64,000 nucleotides of DNA, taken from NCBI GenBank assembly GCA_036388895.1, contig DASVQY010000002.1, positions 248,001 to 312,000 on the forward strand, in the 5' to 3' direction. Numbering within the stretch: the first letter of the stretch is position 1; each line of letters opens with the position of its first letter. The notes under the pieces were generated by a model. The model made no database searches, had not been told where the DNA came from, and worked only from the letters and a program-made list of their open reading frames with translations. Below are positions 8,757 through 18,219 of this stretch, piece by piece. A program made the position numbers and the translations under genes. The stretch comes from SXVE01 sp036388895 (GTDB taxonomy: Bacteria; Acidobacteriota; Blastocatellia; Pyrinomonadales; Pyrinomonadaceae).

Positions 8757-9755
8757 TTACGTAGAAGTTTTGCTTTTCGCCGCTTCGCTTTGCATATGAT
8801 TTCTCAACCATTGCCACGCCGAAACTATAATCAGATGCAAATCCTGAAATTCGGGGTCCCAGCCGAGTTCATTTTTTATTTTGTTTGATGCCGCAATCAA
8901 AACCGCCGGGTCGCCCGCTCGTCGCGCCGCAATGCGAACGGGAATTTCCAGACCGGTAACTTCGCTCGCCGCGTCAATGACTTCGCGAACCGTGTAACCC
9001 GCGCCGCCGCAGCCGAGATTATAAATCGCGCTTCTTTCATCCAAAATTGTTAAGGCGAGAATATGCGCGCGCGCCAAATCAATAACGTGTATGTAATCCC
9101 GAACGCACGTTCCGTCGCGCGTCGGGTAATCTTCGCCGAATATTTCAACGTGCGAACGCTGTCCGATTGCCGCCTGCAGAACCAGCGGAATTAAGTGCGT
9201 TTCCGGGTCGTGAAGCTCGCCGCATCTTTCGCTCGCGCCTGCCGCGTTAAAATAACGAAGGCTGACGTAATGCAAACCGTAAGCATTTTCATACCAGCGC
9301 AAAGCGTGTTCAAAAGCCAGCTTTGTTTCGCCGTATGGATTGGTCGGCGCTAAACGGTCGATTTCTTCAATCGGCTGTTTTTCCGGTTCGCCGTAAACGG
9401 CAGCGGTTGAAGAAAAAACGATTTTTAGAACGCCACAATCGCGCATCGCGTCGAGCAGAGACAAACCGGCAACGACATTATTGTGGTAATATTTAGCGGG
9501 TTCGACGACAGATTCGCCGACAAGCGAGTAAGCCGCCATGTGAATTACGGCTTCGATTTCATTTTCGCGAAAAACTTTTCTCAGCAAATCGCCGTCGAGC
9601 AGATCGCCCTCGATAAAAGTCGCTTCCGGCGCTACGTTTTCCCTGTGACCTTTCACCAAATTGTCGTAAACAAATGTTTTGTGTCCGTCGCGCAGGCATT
9701 CTTCAACGACAACGCTTCCGATGTATCCGGCACCACCCGTAACTAAAATGTTCAT
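8757..9755 (-). CDS. galE: UDP-glucose 4-epimerase
   Basis: A 332-residue extended short-chain dehydrogenase. The NAD-binding motif GGAGYIGS is at the N-terminus. The catalytic Ser/Tyr/Lys set is visible in SSTAAVYG and YGETKLAFEH. RYFNAAGA and the C-terminal RRAGDPAVLIA segment are typical of GalE. It interconverts UDP-glucose and UDP-galactose, so it supplies the substrate of the nearby UDP-galactopyranose mutase. Nothing unusual in length or catalytic residues. Confidence 0.93.
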   Translation of the reverse strand: MNILVTGGAGYIGSVVVEECLRDGHKTFVYDNLVKGHRENVAPEATFIEGDLLDGDLLRKVFRENEIEAVIHMAAYSLVGESVVEPAKYYHNNVVAGLSLLDAMRDCGVLKIVFSSTAAVYGEPEKQPIEEIDRLAPTNPYGETKLAFEHALRWYENAYGLHYVSLRYFNAAGASERCGELHDPETHLIPLVLQAAIGQRSHVEIFGEDYPTRDGTCVRDYIHVIDLARAHILALTILDERSAIYNLGCGGAGYTVREVIDAASEVTGLEIPVRIAARRAGDPAVLIAASNKIKNELGWDPEFQDLHLIIVSAWQWLRNHMQSEAAKSKTST

Positions 9756-9944
9756 ACGCTTTCTATTAAATCACAACGAAATATAGTTTGTCCGTTATGC
9801 ACCAAACAAATCAGCGCTTTGTTCAGAATTATTTGCTTTTATGTTTTTTATATTTAGTTTTCTATATTTGAGGAAATTATTGAGAGGCTCTGCAGAACAA
9901 ATTAAAAGACTTTTGAACGAAACAGAAATTTCGTCGAATTTGTG

Positions 9945-11912
9945 TTATTTTTCCGCTAAGCCGAGATTAGGCGCTTGCGCGAAAAACTTTTCTTTCTCTA
10001 TGAATTCTTCAGCCGGGGCTTCTTCTTTTTCTGTTATTTTCGCTTCGGGCAAAAATTTATTGAACAGAGAGCGGATTTTCGCTTCGTTGTTTTCGCTGAC
10101 GGCTTGACGAAATTGTTGAATGATCTGCGTTACTTGTTCAGCGTCGTATGTGGCGATTTTCCCGATATAAATTTTGGGGTTTTGCGTTTTTAATAAATCC
10201 TCGCCGAGGATTTCCAGTTCTTCAAACAACTTTTCGCCTTTGCGAATGCCGGTAAAAACAATGTCTATGTCTTCGTACGGCTTTAGACCGGAAAGCCGAA
10301 TCATATCTTCCGCCAAATCCAGAATTTTCACCGGTTCGCCCATATCGAGAATGAATATTTCGCCGCCTTCGCCGAGCGCGCCAGCCTGCAGAACAAGGCT
10401 CGACGCTTCGGGAATCGTCATAAAATAACGCGTCATTTCCGGGTCGGTGACGGTTATCGGTTCGCCTTTGCGAATTTGTTCGCTGAAAATTGGCACGACC
10501 GAACCGGCTGAGCCGAGCACGTTGCCGAAGCGTACCGCCATATAATTTGTCGCGTAAATTCGATTCAGATTTTGCAGAACGATTTCTGAAATACGCTTCG
10601 ATGCACCCATTATCGAGGTCGGATTAACGGCTTTATCGGTCGAAATCAAAACGAAATTCTCTGTTTTGTATTCTCCCGCGAGCTCGCCGATCAATTTCGT
10701 CGCGAAAATATTGTTTTTTATAGCCTCGGTGCAGTTGGCTTCCATCAGCGGAACGTGTTTGTGCGCCGCCGCGTGAAAAATCACTGCCGGTCGAAATTCT
10801 TCAAAGATTTCGCGCATTCGCGCTTCGTCGTTGATGTCGGCGATAAGCGGCACATAATTTACGTCCGAAAAGTCACGCGCCAACTCGCGCTCAATTTGAA
10901 AAAGCGAAAACTCGGCTCGTTCGACCAAAAGAATGCATTTCGGCTGGTAATTGGTGACTTGTCGAACAAGCTCGGAACCTATAGAACCGCCCGCGCCGGT
11001 GACGAGAACGATTTTTCCGCTTAAAAATTCGTGCAGGTTTTTATTGTCGAGGTCAACCGGTTCGCGTCCTAATAAATCTTCGATTTGCACGTCGCGGATG
11101 CGGCTGACCGAAACGCGACCGTGCGCGATTTCGTTAAGGCTCGGAACGATTTTCGCTTTGACCGGAATGGCGCGGCAAACGTCGAGAATATGGCGAATTT
11201 TTTTGCCTTGCGCCTGATCAATGGCAATGACGACTTCTTCGATATTCAATTCGTCAACCAGACGCGCCAGATCGTCAGTCGCTCCTAAAACCTTTACGCC
11301 GCCGACGCTGCCGCCTTTTTTGCGGCGGTCGTCGTCAACAAAACCTTTTATCTGAAGCTCGGCGTCGGCGCGTCCGATTATTTCCTTCGCAACGGCAGCT
11401 CCGACTCTGCCCGCTCCGACAAGCAGCGCATTTTTGCGTTTGATGCGCCGCTTAGCGCCAGCATAATCACGCTTTTCGCCGAATTCATAAGCGAAACGGC
11501 GCAAAATTCGCAATCCCAGAAGTCCGCCGAAAGCCAGCGCCGTGTCAATCAAAATCACCGAAATCGGAACTTGCCAGCGATCAAAATTGGTAAAAGTCAG
11601 AAAAAACCTGACGGCGAGCAAAATTGCGCTTGAAATTAAGGCAGCTTTCAAGAACGCTTTAATATCTTCGAGACTGATGTAGCGCCATATTATGGAATAC
11701 GCGCCGATAAGAAAAAGCGAAGAAAATTGAACGAGAACGACAAACGGAAGTTGATTGACCGCCGCGTCAAAGTAAAAATCGCCTAATTGAATGTTCAACG
11801 TCGGCAGATAGGCAAGAAAAAACGCGCAGCACAATATGGCAACGTCCGCCAAAAACTGCATAGGACGCCGCAAAAACCACATTTTTTCCTCTAATTGATT
11901 GCTGTTTTCCAA
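9945..11912 (-). CDS. Membrane-anchored nucleotide-sugar dehydratase (FlaA1/CapD/WbpM type)
   Basis: A 655-residue inner-membrane enzyme. Four transmembrane helices occupy about residues 15-135. A first Rossmann domain follows (LLVGAGRVGAAVAKEI, about 165-180) and then a catalytic SDR domain (VTGAGGSIGSELVRQ near 305-320; TDKAVNPTSIMGASKR with the Met-x3-Lys catalytic pattern). This is the architecture of UDP-GlcNAc 4,6-dehydratases such as WbpM and PglF, which begin synthesis of dideoxy-amino sugars for surface glycans. The C-terminal 60 residues are Glu/Lys/Ala-rich and probably flexible. It belongs with glf, galE and the Wza-like gene in the envelope polysaccharide region. Confidence 0.88.
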   Translation of the reverse strand: MENSNQLEEKMWFLRRPMQFLADVAILCCAFFLAYLPTLNIQLGDFYFDAAVNQLPFVVLVQFSSLFLIGAYSIIWRYISLEDIKAFLKAALISSAILLAVRFFLTFTNFDRWQVPISVILIDTALAFGGLLGLRILRRFAYEFGEKRDYAGAKRRIKRKNALLVGAGRVGAAVAKEIIGRADAELQIKGFVDDDRRKKGGSVGGVKVLGATDDLARLVDELNIEEVVIAIDQAQGKKIRHILDVCRAIPVKAKIVPSLNEIAHGRVSVSRIRDVQIEDLLGREPVDLDNKNLHEFLSGKIVLVTGAGGSIGSELVRQVTNYQPKCILLVERAEFSLFQIERELARDFSDVNYVPLIADINDEARMREIFEEFRPAVIFHAAAHKHVPLMEANCTEAIKNNIFATKLIGELAGEYKTENFVLISTDKAVNPTSIMGASKRISEIVLQNLNRIYATNYMAVRFGNVLGSAGSVVPIFSEQIRKGEPITVTDPEMTRYFMTIPEASSLVLQAGALGEGGEIFILDMGEPVKILDLAEDMIRLSGLKPYEDIDIVFTGIRKGEKLFEELEILGEDLLKTQNPKIYIGKIATYDAEQVTQIIQQFRQAVSENNEAKIRSLFNKFLPEAKITEKEEAPAEEFIEKEKFFAQAPNLGLAEK

Positions 11913-12269
11913 AACTTTTTGTTTTTACTTGTTAATGTAATTTGAGCCGTAAGACATTGATGAAAAGAAATAGAATTCAGGTTGTTAAGATTAATATAAA
12001 GTCACGGTAATTAAACTTCAAACAATCTTAAAAACCAACATTTCTACTACTTTATTTCAAATTATACCAAACGTGATTCGATCTGAACTAGATCTAATGT
12101 AAATACAGTTTGAAATTAACTTGCCGAATATGTAGCTGTCAAACCAAAAAAATCCTTGCCGTAGTTTGTTTTAGGAGTTTTTCACGGACAACCGAGAAAG
12201 CGAAAAGTTGAATCAAAAGCGTTTGTAAGCTATTCTTATCCAGGAAAATTCCACCCGAGGTTTTATAAA
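11913..12269. other. AT-rich divergent intergenic region
   Basis: 357 bases between the divergent dehydratase and export genes. No credible open frame. A short inverted repeat GATCT-N5-AGATC lies near 12080-12095 and may be chance. A promoter-like pair for the export gene is at 12208-12236. Nothing else recognisable. Confidence 0.45.
12208..12236 (+). promoter_or_regulatory. Possible promoter of the export gene
   Basis: TTGAAT (12208-12213), 17 bases, TATTCT (12231-12236), 34 bases before the start codon. Each hexamer matches consensus at four of six positions. Confidence 0.3.
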
Positions 12270-13268
12270 ATGAAATTAAAAGTTTTGTTCCTTTTCATCC
12301 TGATATGTGCGTTCTGCATTTTCTCTTTCGCACAAACTCCCAATCAAATAACTTCGGGAACAACCGAACAAACGCCGCGCGGTTATTTGATCGGTCCGGG
12401 CGATGTCGTTGAAGTGAAAGTCATGACCGAATCGGATTTTAATTTCATCGCAACGGTGGATGAAAACGGCAAAATCGAAGTTCCGTTTTTCGAGCAGCCG
12501 ATAACGGCGCAGTGCCGAACTGAACGTGAATTAAAAGCAGATGTGAGCAAACTTATCTCTAAATATTTGCGAAGTCCGCAAATCAATCTGCGAATTGAAA
12601 GAAAAAGCCGCCCACCCGCATCGCTTTACGGCGAGGTTCGGAGACCTTTGGAAGTTACTTTGACGCGCAAACTGACATTGCTCGAACTGCTTTCACTGTC
12701 TGGCGGCGTGACGGAAAAGGCAGGCGGAACGATCAGAATTTTACGCACGCAGCCACCGCTATGCGCTGATGCCGAGCAGTTAGCTCAGTATAAAGCCGGA
12801 ACTGCCGACGGTTCGGAAATTCCTTCGCAGATGTATAATCTTAGCAGCGTTCGACAAGGCAGAGAAGAATCGAATCCTGAAATATTTCCGGGCGATGTCG
12901 TTGTTGTAGATAAAGCACCTCCGGTTTATGTCGTCGGTGAAGTCCTGGCAATTAAAGAAATTTATATGACCGAAAATGGTTTGTCTTTGTCTGAGGCAAT
13001 TGCGCAAGCCGGCGGCGTCAACCGAGAAGCTAAAGTTAAAGATATAAAAATCAGGCGGTTGAAACCGAATTCAAAAGAAAGAGAAATTATTTCTGCGAAC
13101 TACGATTTGATCAGAAAGGGACAGCAGAAAGACCAAATTCTCGAACCGAACGATATTGTCGAAGTTGGAAAATCCAAGAAAAGCATTGCCCAAACGGTTC
13201 TTGAGATTGCAACGGGCGCTATCAGAACTACCGCTAACACGGTGCCTACAAGAATAGTCACATATTAA
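12270..13268 (+). CDS. Wza-like polysaccharide export protein (SLBB domains)
   Basis: A 332-residue exported protein with a signal peptide (about 1-21, ending FSFAQ). A Poly_export domain begins with YLIGPGDVVEVKV at about 40. It is followed by two SLBB-type soluble-ligand beta-grasp modules, each starting with a Y-G/V-GEV motif (LYGEVRRPLEV; VVGEVLAIKEI) and ending SGGV / AGGVN. Such proteins form the outer-membrane channel or periplasmic part of Wzx/Wzy or ABC capsule export. The lipobox Cys of classical Wza is not evident. No Wzc/BY-kinase gene lies next to it, so its partner must be elsewhere. Confidence 0.85.
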   Translation: MKLKVLFLFILICAFCIFSFAQTPNQITSGTTEQTPRGYLIGPGDVVEVKVMTESDFNFIATVDENGKIEVPFFEQPITAQCRTERELKADVSKLISKYLRSPQINLRIERKSRPPASLYGEVRRPLEVTLTRKLTLLELLSLSGGVTEKAGGTIRILRTQPPLCADAEQLAQYKAGTADGSEIPSQMYNLSSVRQGREESNPEIFPGDVVVVDKAPPVYVVGEVLAIKEIYMTENGLSLSEAIAQAGGVNREAKVKDIKIRRLKPNSKEREIISANYDLIRKGQQKDQILEPNDIVEVGKSKKSIAQTVLEIATGAIRTTANTVPTRIVTY

Positions 13269-13308
13269 AAATACACAAAATATTTAAAGTTGACCGAAAA
13301 ATCTTTTA

Positions 13309-13342
13309 CCTGTCAGTTAATCAATAACTGACAGGCTTTTTT
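13309..13342 (+). terminator. Intrinsic terminator after the export gene
   Basis: Perfect 11-bp stem CCTGTCAGTTA / TAACTGACAGG with a 5-base loop (13309-13335) followed by a T-run. The T-run reaches into the stop codon of the converging acyl-CoA synthetase gene. Confidence 0.88.
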
Positions 13343-15218
13343 ATTTTGTCTCGGCGTAAATCTTATCAATTGTATTTTTATACTTTTCGTTCACGACGCG
13401 GCGTTTAACTTTAAGAGTCGGCGTCAACTCTCCGCTTTCGACTGTTAATTCGTTTTCCAATAGCACGATTTTCTTAACCTTTTCGTATTGCGATAAATCG
13501 CTTGTTAATTTCTCAATTTCTCTTTCAAAAAGATTGTTGATGCGCGGATTTTCGCAAAACTCTTTCGGCGTTTTTAAGTCTAAATTTTTTAATTTTGCAT
13601 AATTGCTTAACTGCTCGAAGTTCGGCACGATCAGCGCAGCGGGAAATTTTCGTTCGTTTCCTACGAGAACGACTTGATTAACGAAGCGGGAAGTTTTTAT
13701 CGCCTGCTCAACCGGCGAAGGCGCGATGTATTTTCCGCCCGAAGTTTTGAAAAGCTCTTTTTTGCGGTCGGTAATGTATAAAAATCCGTCTCCGTCAATT
13801 CTTCCGATGTCGCCGGTTTTAAACCACCCGTCGCCGGTAAAAGCGTCGCTCGTCGCTTCGGGTTTGTTATAGTAGCCGAGCATTACGTTCGGTCCCGTTG
13901 TTTCGATTTCGCCGTCTTCGGCGATGCGAATCTGCACGTTGCGAATCGGTTTTCCGACCGCGCCGAGCCGCACGTTAATCGGATTGCTCGACGTAATCAC
14001 CGGCGACGTTTCTGTTAATCCGTAACCCTGCATAATCGAAACGCCCGCGCCGGTAAATATTAAATAAATATCGTCCGAAAGCGCCGCGCCGCCGCAAATG
14101 CAAAAGCGAAGTCGCCCGCCGAAAAACTGGCGGAATTTGGAGAAAATTATACGGTCGGCGATTGTATGCTTCGCGCCGAGCAAGAACGGGATATTTCTTC
14201 TTTCTTCCGTTCGACGAGCGTATTCTTTTCCGATTTCGATTGCCCAATCGAAAATTTTCTCTTTCAAACGACTCGTTTGCGCGGCTTTGAGTTTTGCTTT
14301 GGCGTAAACTTTCTCGAAAATTCGCGGCACGCCAACGAAAATTGTCGGGCGAACTTCCTGTAAATTATCCGCCGCTTTTTCGATTGACTCGGCGTAATAA
14401 ACACCCATTCCATTGTAAATGTAAAGATACATCGCCGAACGCTCAAAAATGTGCGACAGCGGTAAAACCGAAAGAGGAACGTCGCGCTCGTCAAAATTAT
14501 ATTTTTCTCCCGCGTCAATCACGTTCGAGACGATGTTCGCGTGCGAAAGCATCACGCCTTTCGGCTCGCCCGTCGTGCCGGAAGTGTAAATCAAAGTCGC
14601 TACATCGCTCGGCTGAATCGCTTGTCGCAGTTTTTCGATCAAATCCGGTTGTTCTGTTTTAAGTTTTGCACCCTTCTCTTCCAGTTCATTGAGCGAAAAT
14701 ACGTTTTCGTTTTTAGTATCATCGGAGTCAAAAAGAATAATGTGTTTTAAGGTCGGACAATTTTCGAGATTTTCTTTGACTCGCTCCAGGCAATCATTGT
14801 CCTGTAGAAAGAAAATCTGCGCGCCGGAATCCTTGACGATGTATTCGACCGAGGCAGGAGCGAGCGTCGTATAAATCGGCACATTAATATAACCGGCAAA
14901 CTGACAAGCCGCGTCGGTCAGCGTCCACTCGGGCGAGTTCGCCCCCAGGATTGCGATCTTTTCGTTTTTGCGAAGACCGAACGCGTAAAGACCGAGCGCG
15001 ATGTTTTCAATCCGCGAAAGCATTTCATCGGATGAAATTTGCCGCCATTTGCCGTCTTTTTTATAATTTAGAGTATCTTTGCGCGGATGTTTTTCGAATG
15101 AACGGACGAACAGTTCGGCAAGGGTTTGCGGTTCGTCGCCGTAAAGCGGAACCCGATATTTTAACTGCGGACTGCTGATCGCGGATTGCTGATTTTGATT
15201 GCTCACTTTACTTGTCAT
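13341..15218 (-). CDS. Long-chain acyl-CoA synthetase (AMP-forming)
   Basis: A 625-residue ANL-superfamily enzyme that activates fatty acids with ATP and CoA. The P-loop-like AMP signature LIYTSGTTGEPKGVMLSH is at about 213-230, GYGLTETSPV at about 400, the adenylate-binding TGDIG near 475 and the C-terminal Lys domain follow. It resembles FadD15/FAA1-type bacterial synthetases. Residues 7-18 (NQNQQSAISSPQ) are encoded by a short tandem repeat (15165-15206) like those in intergenic palindromes here, so the N-terminus is unusual. The gene next to it encodes a FadR-type regulator, which fits a role in fatty-acid degradation. Confidence 0.92.
   Translation of the reverse strand: MTSKVSNQNQQSAISSPQLKYRVPLYGDEPQTLAELFVRSFEKHPRKDTLNYKKDGKWRQISSDEMLSRIENIALGLYAFGLRKNEKIAILGANSPEWTLTDAACQFAGYINVPIYTTLAPASVEYIVKDSGAQIFFLQDNDCLERVKENLENCPTLKHIILFDSDDTKNENVFSLNELEEKGAKLKTEQPDLIEKLRQAIQPSDVATLIYTSGTTGEPKGVMLSHANIVSNVIDAGEKYNFDERDVPLSVLPLSHIFERSAMYLYIYNGMGVYYAESIEKAADNLQEVRPTIFVGVPRIFEKVYAKAKLKAAQTSRLKEKIFDWAIEIGKEYARRTEERRNIPFLLGAKHTIADRIIFSKFRQFFGGRLRFCICGGAALSDDIYLIFTGAGVSIMQGYGLTETSPVITSSNPINVRLGAVGKPIRNVQIRIAEDGEIETTGPNVMLGYYNKPEATSDAFTGDGWFKTGDIGRIDGDGFLYITDRKKELFKTSGGKYIAPSPVEQAIKTSRFVNQVVLVGNERKFPAALIVPNFEQLSNYAKLKNLDLKTPKEFCENPRINNLFEREIEKLTSDLSQYEKVKKIVLLENELTVESGELTPTLKVKRRVVNEKYKNTIDKIYAETK
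15165..15206. repeat. Short tandem unit inside the acyl-CoA synthetase N-terminus
   Basis: Degenerate units of the form GCGGACTGCTGATC / GCGGATTGCTGATT encode the non-conserved NQNQQSAISSPQ stretch. The flanking gap 15224-15331 carries related AGCAAAAGAGCAG / CTGCTTATTGCTC sequences in opposite orientation, making an imperfect palindrome. Confidence 0.45.
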
Positions 15219-15334
15219 ACGTTTGGGGCAAGCAAAAGAGCAGTAAACAGGCTGCTGAAAGCCGAAAGAAATTTTTAGCTTTTCATAATTAATCTTTTCT
15301 GATTTTCTGCTTATTGCTCATCGCTTGATAATCA

Positions 15335-15955
15335 TTAAATTTTTGTCCCGTTGAAAAACACCTTCAAAACCTCGTCAGCCATCGGCGTCAGCGGATAAGA
15401 TTTTTTCGACAAAATCCAATTCGTCACCATTTCGTCGAGCGCGCCGTAAAAAATCTTCGCGCAGACAATCGGTTTCAAATCCTGCCGGAAAATGCCTTGT
15501 TTTTGTCCTTCGATGATTGTTTGTCTGATTATGTCGAGATACTCGGCGAAGCCTCCACCGGAAAACTCTTCCATAAACTTCGTCGAACCGCGCAACTCGA
15601 CTTGAAAAACAATCGCCAAATCGCGATCCGCGCTGAGACGTTCGAGATGCAAACGGGCAATTTTTTGCAATTTCGCGTCGGGTTCGTCAATGTCGGCGAT
15701 TTCGCGTTTGCCCTCGGAGATGAATTCGCTCATCGCGCGGTCGAAAACAGAATGAAGAATTTCGTCTTTACTTTTAAAGTATAAATAAACCGTTCCGTCC
15801 GCGATTCCGGCTTCTTTGGCGATGTCGGCGACTTTCGAGTTGAAAAAGCCTTTCCGCGCAAAAACTTTTACCGCAGCGCGCAAAATCGCTTCGCGTTTGT
15901 CCGTGACGACGGCGCGGGCGGTTGAAACAGCATTTGAGCGAATTTGTTTCGACAT
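15335..15955 (-). CDS. TetR-family regulator, FadR-like
   Basis: A 206-residue TetR-type repressor. The N-terminal helix-turn-helix reads AAVKVFARKGFFNSKVADIAKEAGIADGTVYLYF in overlapping segments (about 25-60). The C-terminal ligand domain contains VFQVELRGS, which resembles Bacillus FadR (YsiA), a repressor of beta-oxidation genes released by acyl-CoA. The downstream gene is a long-chain acyl-CoA synthetase on the same strand, and an 18-bp FadR-like palindrome precedes this gene. Control of itself and of fatty-acid genes is therefore a strong inference; the ligand is not proven. Confidence 0.85.
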   Translation of the reverse strand: MSKQIRSNAVSTARAVVTDKREAILRAAVKVFARKGFFNSKVADIAKEAGIADGTVYLYFKSKDEILHSVFDRAMSEFISEGKREIADIDEPDAKLQKIARLHLERLSADRDLAIVFQVELRGSTKFMEEFSGGGFAEYLDIIRQTIIEGQKQGIFRQDLKPIVCAKIFYGALDEMVTNWILSKKSYPLTPMADEVLKVFFNGTKI

Positions 15956-15997
15956 AAACAGACAAATTTTCTAAACGAAACATTAGAAAGAAATTTC

Positions 15998-16037
15998 AGT
16001 ATAGTTTCTAACTCTTAAGTGAATGAGTAGTCATTCA
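15998..16037 (-). promoter_or_regulatory. FadR-like operator over the regulator's own promoter
   Basis: TGAATGAGTAGTCATTCA at 16020-16037 is a 7-bp perfect inverted repeat with a 4-base centre. It agrees with the Bacillus subtilis FadR consensus as I recall it (TGAATGA-M-TA-N-T-N-ATTCA), differing only at the M position. On the minus strand a TATACT -10 element lies at 15998-16003, which places the palindrome over the -35 region, a normal position for repression. Confidence 0.72.
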
Positions 16038-16171
16038 TTTTTAAACAGGCTATATCAGAATCGGTGAAAAAATCAATATTTATTTTGCGGGTTTTCTAAA
16101 ATTCGTCTAAAACGAAAATGGATTTGCGATTTTTCGTCGCAAATCCATAGGTCTGAAATCAAAAAATTGAA

Positions 16172-16257
16172 TGGCGGAGAGAACAGGACTCGAACCTGCA
16201 AGCCCGTAAGGGCGGTAGTTTTCAAGACTACTGCATTACCAATTATGCTATCTCTCC
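16172..16257 (-). tRNA. tRNA-Ser (anticodon UGA)
   Basis: A complete 86-nt serine tRNA. The acceptor stem GGAGAGA/TCTCTCC is followed by discriminator G and an encoded CCA end. The D arm has TTGGTAA, the anticodon stem is GTAGT/ACTAC with loop CTTGAAA (anticodon at 16222-16224), a variable arm of about 15 nt pairs CCC/GGG, and the T arm is GCAGG-TTCGAGT-CCTGT. The long variable arm is the class II form expected for serine. It stands alone between the TetR gene and the thioredoxin-like gene. Confidence 0.96.
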
Positions 16258-16373
16258 GCAGCGAAGCGGAAACAAAAAATATAACGCAAATTTCGGGCGA
16301 TTACAACCTGAAATAAAAATCACTGGATACCGAGCGAAGAAAAACGGCAATTGTATATTTGTTTTTAGAATTT

Positions 16374-16898
16374 TTATTCTACTCGCGCGTGTTTTGTGTT
16401 CAAAAGCTGTTCGATGCCGGAATCGAGCTGCTTGATTTTACCGAAGCCGCTTGTTCTAAATTCGATCTCGCCATTCTGGTTGACGAGAAAATGAGTCGGG
16501 AAACCCATATCGACGTTGCCGGTGCCGTCGTGACGCGCGTATTTCAATAAAAGGTCGAATCTGTCGGCTAAAATATTAAAATCAAAGCGGGTCTTCCTTA
16601 AATATTTCTGCACCTTGGCGGCGTTGTCGGTCGTAATGCCAATAAAAACTACGTCTTGTCCTTTGTATTCCTCGGTCAACCGATTTAGTTTCGGAATCGC
16701 GCTGTGACAAGCCGCGCAGCGCGTCGTCCAAAACGTCAAAACGACGACTTTTCCGCGCAAACAATCGAGTTCAATCGGTTGCCCGTTCATTGTAACGGCG
16801 CTGAAATTTTCGGCTTCCGGTTTTTGACTTTGACCGAAGATGCCGACTGAAAATGCGGCAATGAAACTTAAACAGACAAGTAGCCTTGCGAAATTCAT
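16374..16898 (-). CDS. TlpA/ResA-like thioredoxin-fold protein, exported
   Basis: A 174-residue protein with a signal peptide (about 1-23, ending GIFGQ) and a thioredoxin-like redoxin domain. The active site is WTTRCAACHSAIP with redox Cys 61 and 64; the cis-proline segment is GFPTHF near residue 135. It would act in the periplasm as a thiol reductant, as TlpA and ResA do for cytochrome c or copper-site assembly. No cytochrome genes lie nearby to specify the target. It is transcribed away from recF. Confidence 0.85.
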   Translation of the reverse strand: MNFARLLVCLSFIAAFSVGIFGQSQKPEAENFSAVTMNGQPIELDCLRGKVVVLTFWTTRCAACHSAIPKLNRLTEEYKGQDVVFIGITTDNAAKVQKYLRKTRFDFNILADRFDLLLKYARHDGTGNVDMGFPTHFLVNQNGEIEFRTSGFGKIKQLDSGIEQLLNTKHARVE

Positions 16899-17039
16899 AT
16901 TTTGTTTTATTTGGAGTTACGGTTCTTAAATATCAACGGTAATAAACCGCAGTTATTTGAAAGAAAAATATTGTCCCAATTTTTAATCCAAAGACCGGAA
17001 TCGGCAGATTAAAACCTTATTTATGTTATAATTGAAAGT

Positions 17040-18140
17040 ATGCTTCTCGAATCGCTCGACGCGCAAAATTTCCGAAATTTAAACGGAAAAATACATTGCG
17101 GAAAAAGCCTGAATATCATCTTCGGTGAAAACGGACAGGGAAAAACAAATTGGCTCGAAGCGATTTATTTGCTCGCAACGACCAAATCATTTAAAACTGT
17201 CAGGCTTCAAGAAGCGATTCGCTTCGGCGAGGAACTCGCCATTGTTCGTGGTTCTGTACAACAGAGTGCCGAAATTCATCGCAATTTGCAAGTCGCGCTG
17301 CAGGGAAATTCAAAAACGCTTTCGATCAACAATAAAAAAGAAACGATTAATCGCTATTTGGGAGAATTGCACACGGTAGTTTTTAATTCCGACGAGCTCG
17401 AAATCGTGCGCGGCACGCCGGAAGCCCGGCGCAAATTTTTAGACGGCGGCATTGTTTCCATTTATCCGCCCTTCGTGCAAACTATCGCCGATTACAATCG
17501 CGTCATACGGCAGAAAAATTCTCTTTTGCAATCGGCGCAGGAAAACGGTTTTTCCATCGAAAGGGCTGCCGAACTTCTTGAGCCTTGGAACGAACAGCTA
17601 ATAGCGCTCGCAACGCGCATTCACAAAGCGCGAATTCGTTACGTCGAACGGTTGCAGGATGTGCTCGAAAAAAAACTTTTCGGCAAGGAAGAAGTTTCCA
17701 TCCGCTACGTTTCGTCGCTCGAAGGCAAAGGCGATTTGTCGGATTACTCGGGTTTGCTCAAAGAACGCTTAAAACTGCGCGTGCAAGCCGAATTAGCCGC
17801 CGGACACTCTTTGATCGGCACGCACCGCGACGATCTGGACATTCTTTTTGACGGGCACGATTTGCGAAAGTTCGGTTCTTCCGGGCAGCAGCGCAGCGCT
17901 TTGCTGATTCTACAGCTCGCCACTTTATCGGTTTTTTATTTGCAAAATCAGGAATATCCATTGTTTTTGCTCGACGATATTGACGCCGAGCTCGATTACA
18001 GACGCATCGGTCAATTGCTCGAATTTCTGAGCGACAAAACGCAGACTTTTGTTACAACATCGAAAGAAAGCTTCATCGAAAAATTCGGAACGAACGCTGA
18101 AATTTTTACCGTCGAAAACGGCGCGGCAAAAACATTATAA
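17040..18140 (+). CDS. recF: DNA replication and repair protein RecF
   Basis: A 366-residue SMC-like ATPase that helps RecOR load RecA at single-strand gaps. The N-terminus LLESLDAQNFRNL is followed by Walker A FGENGQGKTNW (about 28-38), the ABC-type signature FGSSGQQRSALLI and Walker B LFLLDDIDAELD near the C-terminus. Length is normal. gyrB lies 640 bases downstream on the same strand, the classical recF-gyrB neighbourhood, but dnaA and dnaN do not precede recF here. A toxin-antitoxin-like remnant separates recF from gyrB. Confidence 0.95.
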   Translation: MLLESLDAQNFRNLNGKIHCGKSLNIIFGENGQGKTNWLEAIYLLATTKSFKTVRLQEAIRFGEELAIVRGSVQQSAEIHRNLQVALQGNSKTLSINNKKETINRYLGELHTVVFNSDELEIVRGTPEARRKFLDGGIVSIYPPFVQTIADYNRVIRQKNSLLQSAQENGFSIERAAELLEPWNEQLIALATRIHKARIRYVERLQDVLEKKLFGKEEVSIRYVSSLEGKGDLSDYSGLLKERLKLRVQAELAAGHSLIGTHRDDLDILFDGHDLRKFGSSGQQRSALLILQLATLSVFYLQNQEYPLFLLDDIDAELDYRRIGQLLEFLSDKTQTFVTTSKESFIEKFGTNAEIFTVENGAAKTL

Positions 18141-18219
18141 ATCTGATTTTTATTGCTTTCCGCGCTGTTTTAATTCGCAAAAATATGTTACAATTTAGGT
18201 TGGTTTCGAGGATAAAAAT

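Noticed and set aside
12080..12096. GATCT-N5-AGATC inverted repeat as an operator
   Set aside because: Five-base arms are expected by chance in this AT-rich DNA and there is no regulator gene nearby.
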